In this document: positions 24,931 through 32,657 of the stretch, one piece after another | Layout of the letters: each line of letters opens with the position of its first letter | Position numbering within the stretch: position 1 is the first letter of the stretch | Source of the DNA: Bacteroidales bacterium | GTDB taxonomy: Bacteria; Bacteroidota; Bacteroidia; Bacteroidales; UBA932 | Direction: 5' to 3' | DNA length: 64,000 bases | NCBI GenBank assembly: GCA_017443465.1 | Contig: JAFRXO010000032.1 | Coordinates: 62,001 to 126,000 of the forward strand | The notes under the pieces: model-generated | Databases searched by the model: none | Seen by the model: only the letters and a program-made list of their open reading frames with translations | What the model was told of the DNA's origin: nothing | Made by a program: the position numbers and the translations under genes

Positions 24931-26634
24931 CTAGCTCTCCTGGCTGATTTTTCCGCGGATGACGAGCCTGCCCTTCCGGTTGGCATCGTAGCGGCGGAGA
25001 TGACCGTTGCGGTTGGCATGGATAGTCCCGGTGTCCGAAATTATTCCATTGGTCTTGTAGCGGCATACCCACCCGTTGAAGAGGATTGCCAGACTATGTT
25101 TGCTGCTTTCCACCAAAGGTTCGGTCTCGCCGTCGAATATCAGGGCGGGAAGGGTCATCAACTGCATTCCGTCTCCCTTAAGGATGATTTTCATTCCGCG
25201 GCGGGACAGTTTGGTAGTCCACACGGCTTTGCCGTCAGTGAGGACTACGAGGCCTTTTTCAGCCTTGACGATCTTGTATTCATCCCAGAGCGGTGCTATA
25301 GCGAGCGGACCGGGATTATTGATGTCGAGCTTATAGTTGGGTTTTGTGGTAGGGCAGGGAGATGAAAGCGCCAGGACAGGTGGTGCTCCGGCTTTCTGGA
25401 AACGGCCGATTCCGCTGCTGTCGTATTTCTTCTCAGCATCCGTGTCAAACTGGACGGTGTAACCGCCGTTGTTCATCATGATGCGGTGGAATTTGTCCGA
25501 CGTGACGAATGTTCCGTCTTCTTCGGCGATGTCTGCAGCCTTGATGCTGTCATCGGCGAAAAGATATGCCGAATAGGCCCAGGAGGCAGCTGTGACCATG
25601 TATTTGTTGAAGTGTGCATATGATTCGCAACCATATCCGGTCTCGGTGGGGAAACGGTTCTTGACATGGCGCAGGGGAGTCTGGCTGGTCCAGTATGCCA
25701 GGGAAGCGGAAGCTCTCTTGGCTGCTGCCTTGAAGCGTGAAGCCAGCTCCATGTCTCCTTCTTTAGCCATCCATGTGGCGTAGTACTCGCATACTGCGGC
25801 AAAGAAAGTTTCATTGTGGAGAAACTGGTTGCTTCGTCCGCCATAGGGGAGTTCTCCCGTTACGCTCTGGAGGTTGAGAGTGAGTCTGGCTGATTTCCTG
25901 AGATTGTCAATGATTCCCTGCTTGGCCGGACCGTCATATCCGCAATATAACGCAAGCATATATTGCAGACGGGTAACCATATCATATACAGTCGGTTGCC
26001 CGGGATCCATATACATTCCGTTCTCATCAAAGAAACGCAGCTGGTCTCCGAGGTATTTGTCTGCGAAAGACCTGTCTCCGCCAATCCCTGCCATGATCCT
26101 GGCGCATTCGCTTGTCGAGCCGAATACACACCAGTTGCGGGCTGTGGGGTCTCCGGGCTTCGGCTTTACTACATATATGTCGTCGGCCTTCATGTCTGTA
26201 AGGGCTGCACGCCACTCATCCGTCTTCTCTTTCGGGACGATGCCTGCGGCTTCTACCTCCAGGATGCAAAGGACTATCTCCTTGACTGCGAATTCATTCC
26301 CTATTTCGCCTATCGACCTGTTCCTTTTAGCGCAGGTCGGAATCTCTTTCGTGCACAGGTCCATCATATGTATGAACTTGTCTTTGTACTGCTGGAGGCG
26401 TCCGTGGGCGATAAGGACGCCCATGTTCGATGTCAGGCGGGCGAATCCATGTTCAGTGATGCCTCTGGTTTCGATGTCTGCGATGTACTGGTCGATGTGT
26501 TCCGGCGTGTAGGCTTCTACGGCCTGCTGCATGATGTCCAGGTAGATTTCCTTCCCTTTGTCCTGTGCGGGAAGTACCTGTGATACGGCGAACAGCAGAA
26601 AAACTGTAGCAACGAGTCTGAGATAGGTTTTCAT
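24931..26634 (-). CDS. Secreted protein, probable (alpha/alpha)6-barrel carbohydrate-active enzyme, function unknown
   Basis: The 567-residue protein starts MKTYLRLVATVFLLF, with a signal peptide cleaved near LPAQDK. Residues 25 to about 370 are helical with repeated aromatic helices (VYDMVTRLQYMLALYCGY, LPYGGRSNQFLHNETFFAAVCEYYATW), like the toroids of glycoside hydrolases and polysaccharide lyases. The C-terminal 190 residues look beta-rich. I cannot assign a numbered family with certainty. An upstream Met at 26718 is rejected because the promoter element at 26652-26659 lies downstream of it. It is convergent with the CPBP gene and divergent from YitT. Confidence 0.65.
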   Translation of the reverse strand: MKTYLRLVATVFLLFAVSQVLPAQDKGKEIYLDIMQQAVEAYTPEHIDQYIADIETRGITEHGFARLTSNMGVLIAHGRLQQYKDKFIHMMDLCTKEIPTCAKRNRSIGEIGNEFAVKEIVLCILEVEAAGIVPKEKTDEWRAALTDMKADDIYVVKPKPGDPTARNWCVFGSTSECARIMAGIGGDRSFADKYLGDQLRFFDENGMYMDPGQPTVYDMVTRLQYMLALYCGYDGPAKQGIIDNLRKSARLTLNLQSVTGELPYGGRSNQFLHNETFFAAVCEYYATWMAKEGDMELASRFKAAAKRASASLAYWTSQTPLRHVKNRFPTETGYGCESYAHFNKYMVTAASWAYSAYLFADDSIKAADIAEEDGTFVTSDKFHRIMMNNGGYTVQFDTDAEKKYDSSGIGRFQKAGAPPVLALSSPCPTTKPNYKLDINNPGPLAIAPLWDEYKIVKAEKGLVVLTDGKAVWTTKLSRRGMKIILKGDGMQLMTLPALIFDGETEPLVESSKHSLAILFNGWVCRYKTNGIISDTGTIHANRNGHLRRYDANRKGRLVIRGKISQES

Positions 26635-26651
26635 GTTATGGTGGTTTTCGT

Positions 26652-26659
26652 CAAATATA
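26652..26659 (-). promoter_or_regulatory. -7 promoter element for the 24931-26634 gene
   Basis: On the minus strand this reads TATATTTG, an exact match, 17 nt before the ATG at 26634. Confidence 0.5.
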
Positions 26660-26695
26660 AGATTTCTTTTTGGATTCCTATATGCATATTTTTCG

Positions 26696-26703
26696 TAAAT
26701 TTG
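26696..26703 (+). promoter_or_regulatory. -7 promoter element for the YitT gene
   Basis: TAAATTTG matches TAnnTTTG exactly, 41 nt upstream of the ATG at 26745. Confidence 0.5.
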
Positions 26704-26744
26704 CCCCTCGATAACCAATAGGGCCTGACCACGGCTTTGTGAAA

Positions 26745-27704
26745 ATGAATGATGTCCTAAGGATCCTGGGGACCTGGAAGTTCTGGAAAGAACTGATGGT
26801 CATGACTGCAGGCATGTTGTTCGGAGCTGCAGCCGTTTATTATTTCCTGCTTCCCAGCAAGCTTATCATCGGAAGCATATCCGGTCTTTCGATAGTACTC
26901 TCCACTCTCCTCGAAGGAGTCGGGGTGCACATAAAAGTCTCTATGATGGTGCTGCTTATCAATGCGGTGTTGCTTGTCCTCGCCTGGTTCCTGATAGGTC
27001 GTGAGTTTGGGGCCAAGACCATATACACTGCCTTGATCCTGGGACCTCTGATGGACCTGCTGGAATGGATAAAACCTTATTGGGAACTCATGGAAGAGGG
27101 TCAGACATCGATAATGGGGGACCCGTGGCTGGACCTCATATGTTTCGTCCTGATGCTTAGCATATCCCAGGCTATCCTGTTCAATATCAATGCTTCTACC
27201 GGAGGCCTCGATATCCTGGCGAAGATAGTGAACAAATACTTCCACCTGGACATCGGGACCAGCGTCACTGTCGCAGGCGCGATCATATGCTGTACTGCAT
27301 TCGCGATCAATCCTTTCCGAATGGTCGTGCTGGGACTTATCGGAACTTGGATCAATGGTCTTGCAATAGATTATTTCACTGCAAGCCTCAACCGCAAGAA
27401 GAGGGTGTGCATTATTTCAGATGATTATGAGCGGATCAGGGAGTACATAATCAATTCCTTGAACCGCGGCTGCAGCCTGTTCCCGCTGAAAGGCGGTTAC
27501 AGCGGGGATAAGAAAGTCGAAATACAGACCCTGCTTACCACCAATGAATTCGCAGAACTGATGGGCTACTTGAAGGACAACAAGATAGATCATTTCCTGA
27601 CAGCCGGGAATGTCAGCGAAGTCTATGGTCAGTGGAACCAGAAGCAGCACGAGCACACCATCGGTTACAGGAAAAAGAAAGAGACCGATGACTCGGTCTC
27701 TTGA
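26745..27704 (+). CDS. YitT-family membrane protein (DUF161 plus DUF2179)
   Basis: The 319-residue protein has five or six N-terminal membrane segments with the family's LPSKLIIGSISGLSI and LFNINASTGGLDILAKIV signatures. It ends in a cytosolic DUF2179 domain (about 225-310; VCIISDDYERIREYIINSLNRG). Transport or ligand-sensing roles have been proposed for the family, none proven. A GTG at 26739 gives two more residues; ATG at 26745 is preferred. The final codons (KKKETDDSVS) contain the hairpin that terminates the opposing tRNA-Phe transcript; the stop is 2 nt from the tRNA 3' end. Confidence 0.88.
   Translation: MNDVLRILGTWKFWKELMVMTAGMLFGAAAVYYFLLPSKLIIGSISGLSIVLSTLLEGVGVHIKVSMMVLLINAVLLVLAWFLIGREFGAKTIYTALILGPLMDLLEWIKPYWELMEEGQTSIMGDPWLDLICFVLMLSISQAILFNINASTGGLDILAKIVNKYFHLDIGTSVTVAGAIICCTAFAINPFRMVVLGLIGTWINGLAIDYFTASLNRKKRVCIISDDYERIREYIINSLNRGCSLFPLKGGYSGDKKVEIQTLLTTNEFAELMGYLKDNKIDHFLTAGNVSEVYGQWNQKQHEHTIGYRKKKETDDSVS
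27671..27700 (-). terminator. Terminator of tRNA-Phe inside the YitT coding sequence
   Basis: GAGACCGA (27681-27688) and TCGGTCTC (27693-27700) form a perfect 8-bp stem with a 4-nt loop. On the minus strand it is followed by TTTCTTTTTC. It starts 6 nt after the tRNA 3' end and lies wholly within the last codons of the convergent YitT gene. Confidence 0.8.
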
Positions 27705-27706
27705 AG

Positions 27707-27779
27707 TGGTGTTGGCAGGAGTTGAACCGGCGACACATGGATTTTCAGTCCATTGCTCTACCACCTGAGCTACAACACC
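27707..27779 (-). tRNA. tRNA-Phe (anticodon GAA)
   Basis: A 73-nt cloverleaf can be folded on the minus strand. The acceptor GGTGTTG pairs with CAACACC and is followed by discriminator A. The D-arm is GCTCAGGTGGTAGAGC. The anticodon stem ATGGA/TCCAT encloses loop CTGAAAA (anticodon GAA). The T-loop is GGTTCAACTCC. No CCA is encoded (CTT follows). Confidence 0.97.
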
Positions 27780-27882
27780 ATTTTTGTGTTTGCAAAGATA
27801 GCCAATTTTCCTGAGGCTGCAAATTTTTCTTTATTTTTTTGATTTTTCTTATCCGGAAACACCACAATTTAAAAATGTTTTT

Positions 27883-27890
27883 TATATTTG
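27883..27890 (+). promoter_or_regulatory. -7 promoter element for the DUF4332 gene
   Basis: TATATTTG matches TAnnTTTG exactly in a very AT-rich 170-nt region. The implied transcript has a leader of about 55 nt before the ATG at 27953, rich in A. Confidence 0.5.
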
Positions 27891-27952
27891 TATCTAAACC
27901 GTAATCAATATCGTAAACAAAAGAATACTAACCTTTTTTAAAAATTTTTGTC

Positions 27953-28363
27953 ATGGCAAGTTACAAAATTATTGACATCGAGGGTATTGGTGATGCATAT
28001 GCTCCCAAACTCCAGGCTATCGGCATTGAGAAGGTAGAGGATCTCCTCGAGAAAGGCGCTTCCGCAAAGGGACGCAAGGAAATCGCAGAGCAGACCGGTA
28101 TCTCTCCGAAGCTCATCCTCACCTGGGTAAATCATGCAGACCTCTTCCGTGTAAAGGGTGTCGGTCCTCAGTTCTCTGAGCTCCTCGAGGCCGCAGGCGT
28201 TGACACCGTCAAGGAATTCGCAACCCGCAAACCCGAGAACCTTGCACCGAAGCTCCTCGAGGTCAATGAGGCTAAACATCTTGTCCGCAGGGTTCCTGTC
28301 CTCGTAGAGGTTGTCAAGATGGTCGAGTATGCAAAGACTCTCGAACCTAAGGTTACCTACTAA
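27953..28363 (+). CDS. DUF4332 helix-hairpin-helix protein
   Basis: This is a 136-residue cytosolic protein with two helix-hairpin-helix-like units: DIEGIGDAYAPKLQAIGIEKVEDLL (first 20 residues quoted: DIEGIGDAYAPKLQAIGIEK) near 5-30 and RVKGVGPQFSELLEAAGV near 65-83. Such units bind DNA or proteins non-specifically. Codon use is visibly more biased than in its neighbours (almost only CTC for Leu, CGC/CGT for Arg, GAG for Glu), which suggests high expression. It is a monocistronic unit with its own promoter and a strong terminator after it. The exact role is unknown. Confidence 0.82.
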   Translation: MASYKIIDIEGIGDAYAPKLQAIGIEKVEDLLEKGASAKGRKEIAEQTGISPKLILTWVNHADLFRVKGVGPQFSELLEAAGVDTVKEFATRKPENLAPKLLEVNEAKHLVRRVPVLVEVVKMVEYAKTLEPKVTY

Positions 28364-28402
28364 CGGACAGACCTTCCTTCAGGAATAGTTTAACAACCAT
28401 CA

Positions 28403-28427
28403 GGGGCGATATAAGTCGCCCCTTTTT
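28403..28427 (+). terminator. Terminator after DUF4332 / leader hairpin of the phosphodiesterase gene
   Basis: GGGGCGA (28403-28409) pairs with TCGCCCC (28416-28422), then TTTTT. The start codon of the next gene is only 5 nt beyond the T tract. Confidence 0.85.
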
Positions 28428-28432
28428 CGTAT

Positions 28433-29668
28433 ATGAAAAAGGTAAAATCGGCGTTGTCGATGCTGGCCATCCTTTTCTTTGCGGTGTCAGGTGTCCAGGC
28501 AAAAGAGAAGAAAGCAGTTTATATTATCATCGACGGGGTTCCTGCCGACATGATCGAAAGACTTGATCTGCCGGCGATTAAGGAAATAGCCTCAGAGGGA
28601 GCTTATTCGCGTATATACGTGGGAGGTACAAAAGGTGGATATGATGAAACTCCGACCATTTCAGCAGTCGGATACACCGACCTCCTGACTTCTACATGGG
28701 TCAATAAGCACAATGTCTGGGGGAACAGCAACTTGCATCCGAATTACAATTACTGGACAGTCTTCCGAATTGCAAAAGAACAGAAGAAGGATTTCAAAAC
28801 AGGCATTTTTTCGAGCTGGACGGACAACAGGACGGTCCTGCTCGGAGAGGGCAAGCCGGAGACGGGAAATCTGAAAATAGATTATGTCCGTGACGGTTAT
28901 GATCTGGATACCCTTACCTATCCCAAGAAGCCTAATGGCCTCCATATCCTGGATTTGGACGAACGGGTGTCCGACGAAGCGGCCAAATGCATCCGGGAGG
29001 ATGCTCCAGACCTTAGCTGGGTGTATCTATGGTACACTGACGATGCCGGTCACGTGTATGGCAATGGAGACGTGTTCGACGAGTCAGTAGTGAAGGCAGA
29101 CAGGCAGATCGGAAAGGTATGGGACGCAGTCAAATACCGCGAGGCCAATTTCAACGAGGAATGGATGATCGTAGTCACTACGGACCATGGCCGGACCGAT
29201 GACGGATTCCATCACGGAGGCCAGTCTGACCGTGAAAGGGTGACATGGGTGGCTACCAACCGTAAAGTCAATGAAAGACTGCTGGGCGGCAGTTCTTCGA
29301 TTCTGGATATCGCTCCTTCAATCAGCCGTTTCCTGGGATTCAAGATCCCCAGGGACATCCTTTGGGAGCAGGACGGAATGCCTTTCATCGGGAAGGTTGA
29401 CATAATGGACATGCGCGTTGTCCCTGTTGGGAACAATGTGGATCTCAGATGGAAAAGTGTAAACGGCAAAGCACGGGTGAATGTCTGGGCGGCTACGGGC
29501 AACAATTTCAAGGAAGGAGGGAAAGACATTTGGATCAAGGTCGGGACTGTCCGCTCAGGAACAGGAGCTTTCACAGTAGATCTTTCAAAGCTCCCGGATT
29601 CCAAATTCTACAAATTCGTCCTGGAAGCACCTCACAATCACCTCAACAGGTGGTACGTCATCAAATAG
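28433..29668 (+). CDS. Secreted alkaline-phosphatase-superfamily phosphodiesterase
   Basis: The 411-residue protein has a signal peptide (MKKVKSALSMLAILFFAVSG, cut near VQA). The two-zinc phosphodiesterase/phosphatase pattern is present: IIIDG near residue 35, candidate nucleophile Thr in AVGYTDLL near 80, TDDAGHVYG near 205, TTDHGR near 245 and HHGG near 255. This fits nucleotide pyrophosphatase/phosphodiesterase or phosphoglycan hydrolase enzymes. A C-terminal beta-domain of about 90 residues follows. The start lies directly behind a terminator hairpin, so expression depends on read-through or an unseen promoter. Confidence 0.85.
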   Translation: MKKVKSALSMLAILFFAVSGVQAKEKKAVYIIIDGVPADMIERLDLPAIKEIASEGAYSRIYVGGTKGGYDETPTISAVGYTDLLTSTWVNKHNVWGNSNLHPNYNYWTVFRIAKEQKKDFKTGIFSSWTDNRTVLLGEGKPETGNLKIDYVRDGYDLDTLTYPKKPNGLHILDLDERVSDEAAKCIREDAPDLSWVYLWYTDDAGHVYGNGDVFDESVVKADRQIGKVWDAVKYREANFNEEWMIVVTTDHGRTDDGFHHGGQSDRERVTWVATNRKVNERLLGGSSSILDIAPSISRFLGFKIPRDILWEQDGMPFIGKVDIMDMRVVPVGNNVDLRWKSVNGKARVNVWAATGNNFKEGGKDIWIKVGTVRSGTGAFTVDLSKLPDSKFYKFVLEAPHNHLNRWYVIK

Positions 29669-29715
29669 GCCTCAATTTTAGTTGGCTGTAATTAAGATTA
29701 ATGATATTAATTGAG

Positions 29716-29723
29716 TATCTTTG
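29716..29723 (+). promoter_or_regulatory. -7 promoter element for the SUMF1 lipoprotein gene
   Basis: TATCTTTG matches exactly and ends 6 nt before the ATG at 29730, so the transcript would be leaderless or nearly so if it is used. Confidence 0.5.
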
Positions 29724-29729
29724 TCAGAT

Positions 29730-31112
29730 ATGAAATCTATTGTTATCTGTACGCTGGCTTTTTCACTGACGCTTGTGGCCGGCTGCAACGGCAAGAAGGC
29801 GTCAGACGTAGTTGACGGTGTCGTTTCTGTTCCCGGGACAGTTGAAATCAAGGGCGTCCCTTTGGAGATGCAGACCCTGGATGCGACTGTTTTCGCGATG
29901 GGGACTCTTGAGGATGGCCGTCTCATTACAGGAAGCCAGGAAGCTCATGAGGTCCTTCTTGGAGGTTATGCCATAAGCAAGGCTCCTGTTAGTCAGGAAC
30001 TCTGGGAAGCTGTAATGAAGAATAATCCCAGTTCGACTGTTAACAAAGCTTTGCCCGTGGACATGGTCGATTACCAGTCCGCCCAGTCCTTTGTCAAGAA
30101 AATATCGAAAGCAACCGGACTTGAGTTCGCGATTCCGACTGAGGCCCAGTGGGAGAACGCATTCAGGGCAGGTATCATCATCCGTAAAGACGGATCTGTC
30201 AGGGAATGGACTTCAGATATATGGTCTGATGAGCCCGTCGGTGAGATCACTGTCGACCCGGCCGGTGCTGCCAAAGGAGACAGGAGGGTTGTCCGTACCT
30301 GGAAGGAAAGGGAGCCGGTCCTTCAGTTCACTAAAGCCGGTGGCCTTACTTTCCGTCTGGCGGTCAGGACCGGTGTCAAATGTTCTCCCGAGATCATGGC
30401 TGCCTTCATCGACCAGAAACCCGAAAGGGAGAATGTGTGTGCAAATGAAACAATCGAGGTGGGCGGCTGCAAGATAGAGATGGTCGGAGTTGAGGGAGGT
30501 ACCTATCTGATGGGAGGAACAGTAGAGCAGGAAAAGTACGCGTCCGAAGATGAGAATCCGGTCCATGAAGTAACTGTGAAGGGCTTTGAGATTGGTAAGA
30601 CAGAGGTTACCGCCGGGCTCTGGCAGGCTGTTATGGGATCGCTTCCCCTGGGCAACAGCGAGGCTGACAGGCCGGTGGTCAATGTGTCCTGGTACACAGC
30701 CCAGGAGTTTATCCTTAAACTCAACCAGCTGACAGGAAGGAAATTCCGTCTTCCGACAGAGGAGGAGTGGGAATTCGCCGCCAGGGGCGGAACCAAGACT
30801 AGCAGTTGCCGTTATTCCGGATCCAACCATATTGAGGAGGTTGCTGTTTACGCGCAGGGCGGCGCTGCCAAGCCAATGCCGGTAGGCAAGATGAAACCAA
30901 ACGAACTCGGCATATATGACATGAGCGGGAACGCGTGGGAGTGGTGTCAGGATTATTATCACAAATACGGGGAGGAGCCTCAGAAAAGCGAATGGCATAT
31001 GATGCGCGGCGGTGCAGCTCCCAGCAAGTGGGAAGCCTGCAGGGTATCCAACCGTCAGAAAGTGCCTGCAAGCAACATGAAGGGCTCTTTCGGATTCCGT
31101 CTTGCACTCTAG
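29730..31112 (+). CDS. Lipoprotein with tandem SUMF1/formylglycine-generating-like domains
   Basis: This is a 460-residue lipoprotein (lipobox LVAGC at about residue 17). It has two SUMF1 (C-type-lectin-like) units. The first (about 50-215) is abbreviated: GGYAISKAPVSQELWEAVM, IPTEAQWENAF, then a short end. The second (about 235-460) is full: GGTYLMGG, PVHEVTVKGFEIGKTEVT, RLPTEEEWEFAARGG, DMSGNAWEWCQDYY and CRVSNRQK..GFRLAL. The paired active-site cysteines of true formylglycine-generating enzyme are not visible near the GFRL end, so a binding role is more likely than sulfatase activation. gcvT starts 27 nt downstream. Confidence 0.83.
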   Translation: MKSIVICTLAFSLTLVAGCNGKKASDVVDGVVSVPGTVEIKGVPLEMQTLDATVFAMGTLEDGRLITGSQEAHEVLLGGYAISKAPVSQELWEAVMKNNPSSTVNKALPVDMVDYQSAQSFVKKISKATGLEFAIPTEAQWENAFRAGIIIRKDGSVREWTSDIWSDEPVGEITVDPAGAAKGDRRVVRTWKEREPVLQFTKAGGLTFRLAVRTGVKCSPEIMAAFIDQKPERENVCANETIEVGGCKIEMVGVEGGTYLMGGTVEQEKYASEDENPVHEVTVKGFEIGKTEVTAGLWQAVMGSLPLGNSEADRPVVNVSWYTAQEFILKLNQLTGRKFRLPTEEEWEFAARGGTKTSSCRYSGSNHIEEVAVYAQGGAAKPMPVGKMKPNELGIYDMSGNAWEWCQDYYHKYGEEPQKSEWHMMRGGAAPSKWEACRVSNRQKVPASNMKGSFGFRLAL

Positions 31113-31139
31113 GGTTTTCTATTAATCGATGAGTTCCAT

Positions 31140-32246
31140 ATGGATGAAGCACAACTGAAAAAGACCTGTCTTTACGACAGGCACGTGGCATTGGGGGCGA
31201 AAATGAGTCCCTTCGGAGGTTTTATCATGCCTATCCAGTACAGCGGCATCATTGCCGAGCATATGGCTGTCCGTACTGCGGTGGGTATGTTCGATGTCTC
31301 CCATATGGGAGAGATTTTCGTCAGCGGGCCTGATGCAGAAGCATTCGTAAATTACATTTTTACGAATGATATCAGGCCGATGGAGGCCGGAGGAATCCTC
31401 TACGGTATGATGTGCTATCCGGATGGAGGTACAGTGGATGACCTCCTGGTTTACAAACAGTCGCAGGGTAGGGATTATCTGCTTGTTGTCAACGCCTCGA
31501 ATATCGACAAGGATTATCAGTGGATATTGGACAACAGCAAGGGCTATGATGTCAAGGTTGAGAATGTGTCCTCCCAGTGGGGACAGATTGCGATACAGGG
31601 GCCCGCAGCTGAGAAGACAGTCGTCGACGTACTCAGGCTTGATGCTGCGAAAGAATTGACTTTCTATACTTTCGTGGATACCCAGTGGAACGGAAGCCCC
31701 CTCATCCTCAGCCGTACCGGCTACACAGGAGAGGACGGATTCGAAGTCTATGCCCCGGAGGAAAGCATACGCCTGATCTGGGACAGGCTCCTGGTCAACG
31801 ATGTCGTCCCTTGCGGACTTGGATGTCGTGACACCCTGCGGTTTGAGGCAGGACTCCCGCTTTACGGAGATGAACTCAGTAGCGAAATCAGCCCTGTCAT
31901 GGCCGGATTCAAGATGTTTTGCAAATTTGAAAAGGAGCAGTTCATCGGCAAGGAAGCGCTTGTGGATCAGAAGGATAACGGTACCGCAAGGCGTCTGGTC
32001 GGCATTGAACTTCACGACAAGGCCATTCCACGTGCCGGCTATCCTGTAGAACTTGAGGATGGAACTGAGGTCGGGGTCGTAACCACCGGTTATCATTCGA
32101 TCAGCCTTGACCGCAGCCTGTGTTTCGCCATGGTGGACAGTTCATATGGAAAACTCGGTACTCCGCTCTGGATCCGTATCCGTAAGAAAGTGTTCCCCGG
32201 CGAGGTAATCAAGAAGCGTTTTTATCAGACGAATTACAAGAAATAA
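31140..32246 (+). CDS. gcvT: Glycine cleavage T protein (aminomethyltransferase)
   Basis: GcvT transfers the methylene group of lipoamide-bound aminomethyl to tetrahydrofolate, releasing ammonia. The 368 residues show the family signatures: N-terminal GAKMSPFGGFIMPIQY, FDVSHMGEIFVSGPDA, LLVVNASNIDKDYQW, GYTGEDGFEVY and LRFEAGLPLYGDEL (folate-site region). The ATG is embedded in CATATG. It is first of the contiguous gcvT-gcvH-gcvPA-gcvPB set. No glycine riboswitch was seen upstream. Confidence 0.97.
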   Translation: MDEAQLKKTCLYDRHVALGAKMSPFGGFIMPIQYSGIIAEHMAVRTAVGMFDVSHMGEIFVSGPDAEAFVNYIFTNDIRPMEAGGILYGMMCYPDGGTVDDLLVYKQSQGRDYLLVVNASNIDKDYQWILDNSKGYDVKVENVSSQWGQIAIQGPAAEKTVVDVLRLDAAKELTFYTFVDTQWNGSPLILSRTGYTGEDGFEVYAPEESIRLIWDRLLVNDVVPCGLGCRDTLRFEAGLPLYGDELSSEISPVMAGFKMFCKFEKEQFIGKEALVDQKDNGTARRLVGIELHDKAIPRAGYPVELEDGTEVGVVTTGYHSISLDRSLCFAMVDSSYGKLGTPLWIRIRKKVFPGEVIKKRFYQTNYKK

Positions 32247-32274
32247 ATACAGTAACAAATAAATACATTTGAAA

Positions 32275-32652
32275 ATGAGCAAAGTACTTGAAGGGCTGAA
32301 ATACAGCGAATCCCACGAATGGGTAAGTGTCGAGGGCGACATTGCCTTTGTCGGCGTATCTGATTTCGCTCAGGAAGAACTCGGGGACATTACATATGTC
32401 GACATGCCCGATGTAGATGATGAGGTGAAAGCTGGGGAAGAATTCGGCGCAATCGAAAGCGTCAAGGCTTCCAGCGACCTTAATTCTCCTGTCAGCGGAG
32501 TAATTGTCGAGACTAACGATGCCCTCGCCGATGCTCCTGAAAAGGTAAATGAGGATCCATACGGAAGCTGGATTATCAAGGTCAGGATGAGCGATCCCTC
32601 TGAGCTTGATGACCTGATGGATGCTGCAGCTTACAAGGAATTTACAGAATAA
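32275..32652 (+). CDS. gcvH: Glycine cleavage H protein (lipoyl carrier)
   Basis: The 125-residue shuttle protein carries the lipoyl arm on the Lys of ESVKASSDL (about residue 63). LKYSESHEWV at the N-terminus and NEDPYGSWIIKV near the C-terminus are typical. A TTG 6 nt upstream (32269) is in frame; the ATG at 32275 fits family length. It lies 28 nt after gcvT in the glycine cleavage operon. Confidence 0.97.
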   Translation: MSKVLEGLKYSESHEWVSVEGDIAFVGVSDFAQEELGDITYVDMPDVDDEVKAGEEFGAIESVKASSDLNSPVSGVIVETNDALADAPEKVNEDPYGSWIIKVRMSDPSELDDLMDAAAYKEFTE

Positions 32653-32657
32653 AGGTA

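Noticed and set aside
31113..31139. Possible glycine riboswitch before gcvT
   Set aside because: Only 27 nt separate the SUMF1 gene from gcvT, too short for the aptamer, and no motif is present.
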